From assembly GCF_020911945.1 (NCBI RefSeq), contig NZ_CP087135.1:2716001-2780000 (forward strand): a stretch of 64,000 bases of DNA, given 5' to 3'. A model generated the notes under the pieces. That model was not told the DNA's origin, did no database searches, and saw only the letters and a list, made by a program, of their open reading frames with translations. Made by a program: the position numbers and the translations under genes. This stretch comes from Flavobacterium galactosidilyticum. Its GTDB lineage: Bacteria; Bacteroidota; Bacteroidia; Flavobacteriales; Flavobacteriaceae. Below, piece after piece: positions 61,705-64,000 of this stretch; within the stretch, counting starts at the first letter, position 1; the number at the start of each line of letters is the position of its first letter.

Positions 61705-64000
61705 ATGTTAAAAACTTTTATAGAAAGACCTGTCCTATCGACCGTAATCTCTATCTTAATAACCATATTAGGGGTTTTAGGATTGATGTCATTACCTGTA
61801 GAACAGTATCCAGAAATTGCACCGCCAACAGTTCAAGTTAATGCTACTTATACCGGTGCCAATGCAGAAACAGTACTAAATAGTGTTGTTATTCCGCTAG
61901 AAGAGGAAATTAATGGTGTAGAAGGAATGACGTATATGACTTCCTCTGCTGCAAATGATGGTTCTGCTAAAATCTCGGTTTATTTTGAGTTAGGTGTAGA
62001 TCCAGATATTGCTGCGGTAAACGTTCAAAATAGGGTTTCGCGTGCTACAAGTAAACTGCCTCAAGCGGTAGTTCAAACTGGGGTTACCACGTTAAAAAGT
62101 CAAACAAGTGCTTTGATGTTTTTTGCTTTATATTCAAAGAACAAAGATTTTGACGAAACTTATATTCAGAATTATGCTAAAATAAATTTAGTTCCAAAAT
62201 TACAACGTGTAAAAGGTGTTGGACAAGTAAATGTTTTTGGGGCCAAAGATTACTCAATGAGAATCTGGATTGATCCTGCAAAAATGGCTTCGTATAATGT
62301 TTCTCCAAAAGAGATTCAAGCAGCATTGCAAGAACAAAACGTAGAAGCAGCTCCTGGAAAATTTGGCGAGAATGCTGAAGGTGTTTATGAATATGTAATT
62401 AAATATAAAGGAAGACTTTCTGAAATTTCAGATTACGAAAATATTGTTATTCGCTCCACAGGAAATGGGAATTTCTTACACTTAAAAGACGTTGCTACTG
62501 TCGAATTAGGAGGTTTCAATTATGGAACTAAGAATATCGCAATGGGTAAACAAGGTGTTGCAGTAGGGGTTTTTCAAACTTCCGGTTCTAATGCACAAGA
62601 TATTATTACCGAGGTAATGCAAATCTTAGAAGATACAAAACCAGACTTCCCAAAAGGTGTTGATTATGTGATTCCATTAAATACCAAGACATTTCTAGAT
62701 GCCTCTATAGACAAAGTATTAACTACATTACTTGAAGCCTTTATACTGGTATTTATTGTCGTGTATATATTCTTGCAAGATTTCCGTTCGACGCTAATTC
62801 CTGCAATTGCTGTTCCAGTAGCTATTGTTGGAACCTTTTTCTTCCTACAAATATTTGGATTCTCGATCAATATGTTGACGTTGTTTGCTATGATTCTAGC
62901 TATTGGAATTGTGGTCGATGATGCTATTGTCGTCGTCGAGGCAGTGCATGCCAAACTGGATGAAGGCGCAAAATCAGGAAAAGAAGCAACTATTTCTGCG
63001 ATGAGTGAGATTACAGGAGCTATTATTTCCATCACAATGGTAATGGCAGCAGTATTTATTCCTGTGTCCTTCTTGAGTGGTCCATCGGGAGTATTTTACC
63101 AACAGTTTGCAATTACTTTAGCTATTGCAATTTTGATTTCAGCCGTTAATGCTTTGACTTTAAGTCCTGCATTATGTGCTTTATTCTTAAAACCTCATAA
63201 AGATTCGGATCATCGTGATGCTAATTTTAAAGATCGTTTTTTCATTGCTTTCAATTCTAGTTTTGATAGAATGAATAACAAATATGTGAAGTCATTAGGA
63301 TTTTTAGCAAGAAAAAAATGGATCACAGTTATAGGACTTATTGCCTTTTCAGGAATCACATTCCTTTTATTTCAAACCACACCCTCTGGATTTATTCCAA
63401 ATGAAGATCGTGGAATAATAATGGCCGATTTAACATTGCCTCCAGGAACAACATTAGAGAAAACTGAAAAAGCAGTTAAAGAACTAGATACTATTTTAGG
63501 TTCGATGGATATAATTGAATCGAGAATGAGCGTTGTAGGTTTCAGTTTGCTGAACAGTGTAAATGGAGGATCTTATGCCTTTACAGTAATAAAATTAAAA
63601 GATTGGAAATACCGTAAGGAAGCCAATCAATCCGTGGATGCTGTTGTAAAAGAGTTGTTTGGAAAAACAGCGCATTTTAAAGATGCAAGAGCTTTATTTT
63701 TCACACCTCCTAGTGTTCAAGGTTTTGGTTCAGCTGATGGTTTCGAATTAAAAATTCAAGATAAGGGAGATGATGATTGGGCTACGGTAAGTAAAGTGAG
63801 TAATGAATTTCTTGGAGAATTAATGAAAAGACCTGAAATTCAATATGCTCAAACCAACTTTAATGCGGCTTTCCCTCAATTCCAAATGGATATTAATGTA
63901 GAAAGAGCTAAGGATGCTGGAGTATCGGTTTCAGATATTTTCAACACCATGCAAGGGTACTACGGTGGATTGTACACTACTGATTTTAATAAATTTGGTA
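61705..64000 (+). CDS. AcrB/HAE1-type RND multidrug pump, 3' end cut by the window
   Basis: The open frame starts at ATG 61705 (MLKTFIERPVLSTVISILIT) and is still open at the window edge after about 765 codons of an expected 1050 or so. The N-terminal helix, YPEIAPPTVQVNATYTGANAETV, the fourth-helix proton-relay Asp pair in AIGIVVDDAIVVVEAVH, and FIPNEDRGIIMADLTLPPG before the second periplasmic half are typical of HAE1 drug pumps. The double Asp marks the proton-drug class, in contrast to the metal pump at 34-38 kb. Confidence 0.95.
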   Translation, partial: MLKTFIERPVLSTVISILITILGVLGLMSLPVEQYPEIAPPTVQVNATYTGANAETVLNSVVIPLEEEINGVEGMTYMTSSAANDGSAKISVYFELGVDPDIAAVNVQNRVSRATSKLPQAVVQTGVTTLKSQTSALMFFALYSKNKDFDETYIQNYAKINLVPKLQRVKGVGQVNVFGAKDYSMRIWIDPAKMASYNVSPKEIQAALQEQNVEAAPGKFGENAEGVYEYVIKYKGRLSEISDYENIVIRSTGNGNFLHLKDVATVELGGFNYGTKNIAMGKQGVAVGVFQTSGSNAQDIITEVMQILEDTKPDFPKGVDYVIPLNTKTFLDASIDKVLTTLLEAFILVFIVVYIFLQDFRSTLIPAIAVPVAIVGTFFFLQIFGFSINMLTLFAMILAIGIVVDDAIVVVEAVHAKLDEGAKSGKEATISAMSEITGAIISITMVMAAVFIPVSFLSGPSGVFYQQFAITLAIAILISAVNALTLSPALCALFLKPHKDSDHRDANFKDRFFIAFNSSFDRMNNKYVKSLGFLARKKWITVIGLIAFSGITFLLFQTTPSGFIPNEDRGIIMADLTLPPGTTLEKTEKAVKELDTILGSMDIIESRMSVVGFSLLNSVNGGSYAFTVIKLKDWKYRKEANQSVDAVVKELFGKTAHFKDARALFFTPPSVQGFGSADGFELKIQDKGDDDWATVSKVSNEFLGELMKRPEIQYAQTNFNAAFPQFQMDINVERAKDAGVSVSDIFNTMQGYYGGLYTTDFNKFG

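Noticed and set aside
62664..63035. A 123-codon - strand open frame at the 3' end of the window
   Set aside because: It is antisense to the AcrB-type pump, including the conserved fourth-helix aspartates, so it is a shadow.

Overview
The window looks like a chromosomal segment of a Flavobacterium-like member of the Bacteroidota. The evidence is AT-rich DNA, promoters of the TAnnTTTG type, weak Shine-Dalgarno sites, an LpxC-FabZ fusion, a CzcA-type pump fused to its outer-membrane factor, a HisB fusion and a HisIE fusion. I see no phage, insertion sequence, CRISPR array, rRNA or tRNA. The 3' end cuts an RND pump gene.

Layout. (1) 0.24-0.64 kb: a small conserved protein of unknown function. 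(2) 0.94-5.95 kb (+): five-gene cluster of esterase, ATP-grasp ligase, GCS2-type carboxylate-amine ligase, class I glutamine amidotransferase-like protein and a second, apparently circularly permuted ATP-grasp protein. (3) 6.4-16.7 kb (+): periplasmic sugar-oxidation cluster with a GMC dehydrogenase and its Tat-exported small subunit, two Gfo/Idh/MocA oxidoreductases, three xylose-isomerase-like TIM barrels, a cytochrome c, a DUF1080 (3-keto-glycoside hydrolase family) protein and an MFS symporter. It fits oxidation of glycosides to 3-keto sugars and their cleavage. (4) 16.8-19.5 kb (-): M1 metallopeptidase and a PhoD-like lipoprotein. (5) 19.7-23.5 kb (-): esterase, M17 leucyl aminopeptidase and a third ATP-grasp ligase. 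This looks like the second half of the system in (2). (6) 23.6-31.3 kb (-): the complete histidine operon hisGDCBHAFIE with a histidine-rich leader peptide and attenuator. (7) 31.4-40.7 kb (-): metal-resistance block with two-component system, CzcA-CzcC fusion, CzcB-like adaptor, ferritin-like/VIT1 fusion and a small membrane protein. (8) 40.9-48.9 kb: LTA-synthase-like sulfatase, zinc phospholipase/nuclease-like protein, YoaK-like and YeiH-like membrane proteins with a LysR regulator, and a VWA-like membrane protein. (9) 48.9-59.7 kb (-): fabG, an NhaC-family transporter with a structured RNA leader, sucD, a second LpxD-like acyltransferase, efp, lpxA, lpxC-fabZ, lpxD and an HD phosphohydrolase. 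(10) 60.0-64.0 kb (+): MarR/GbsR-like regulator, lipoprotein adaptor and RND multidrug pump with an operator-like palindrome in the promoter.

The strongest candidate for an undescribed system is the two-part amidoligase set in regions 2 and 5: three ATP-grasp proteins, one GCS2 ligase, one GATase, one M17 peptidase and two different serine esterases. It looks like a pathway that builds, trims and releases a small peptide-like metabolite. Its product cannot be read from sequence.

Regulatory and repeat structure is also rich: a His attenuator, a compact S-box-like RNA ahead of nhaC, several families of intergenic repeats that fill junctions inside the his and lpx/efp operons, and two copies of a dispersed element with conserved flanks and a variable hairpin.
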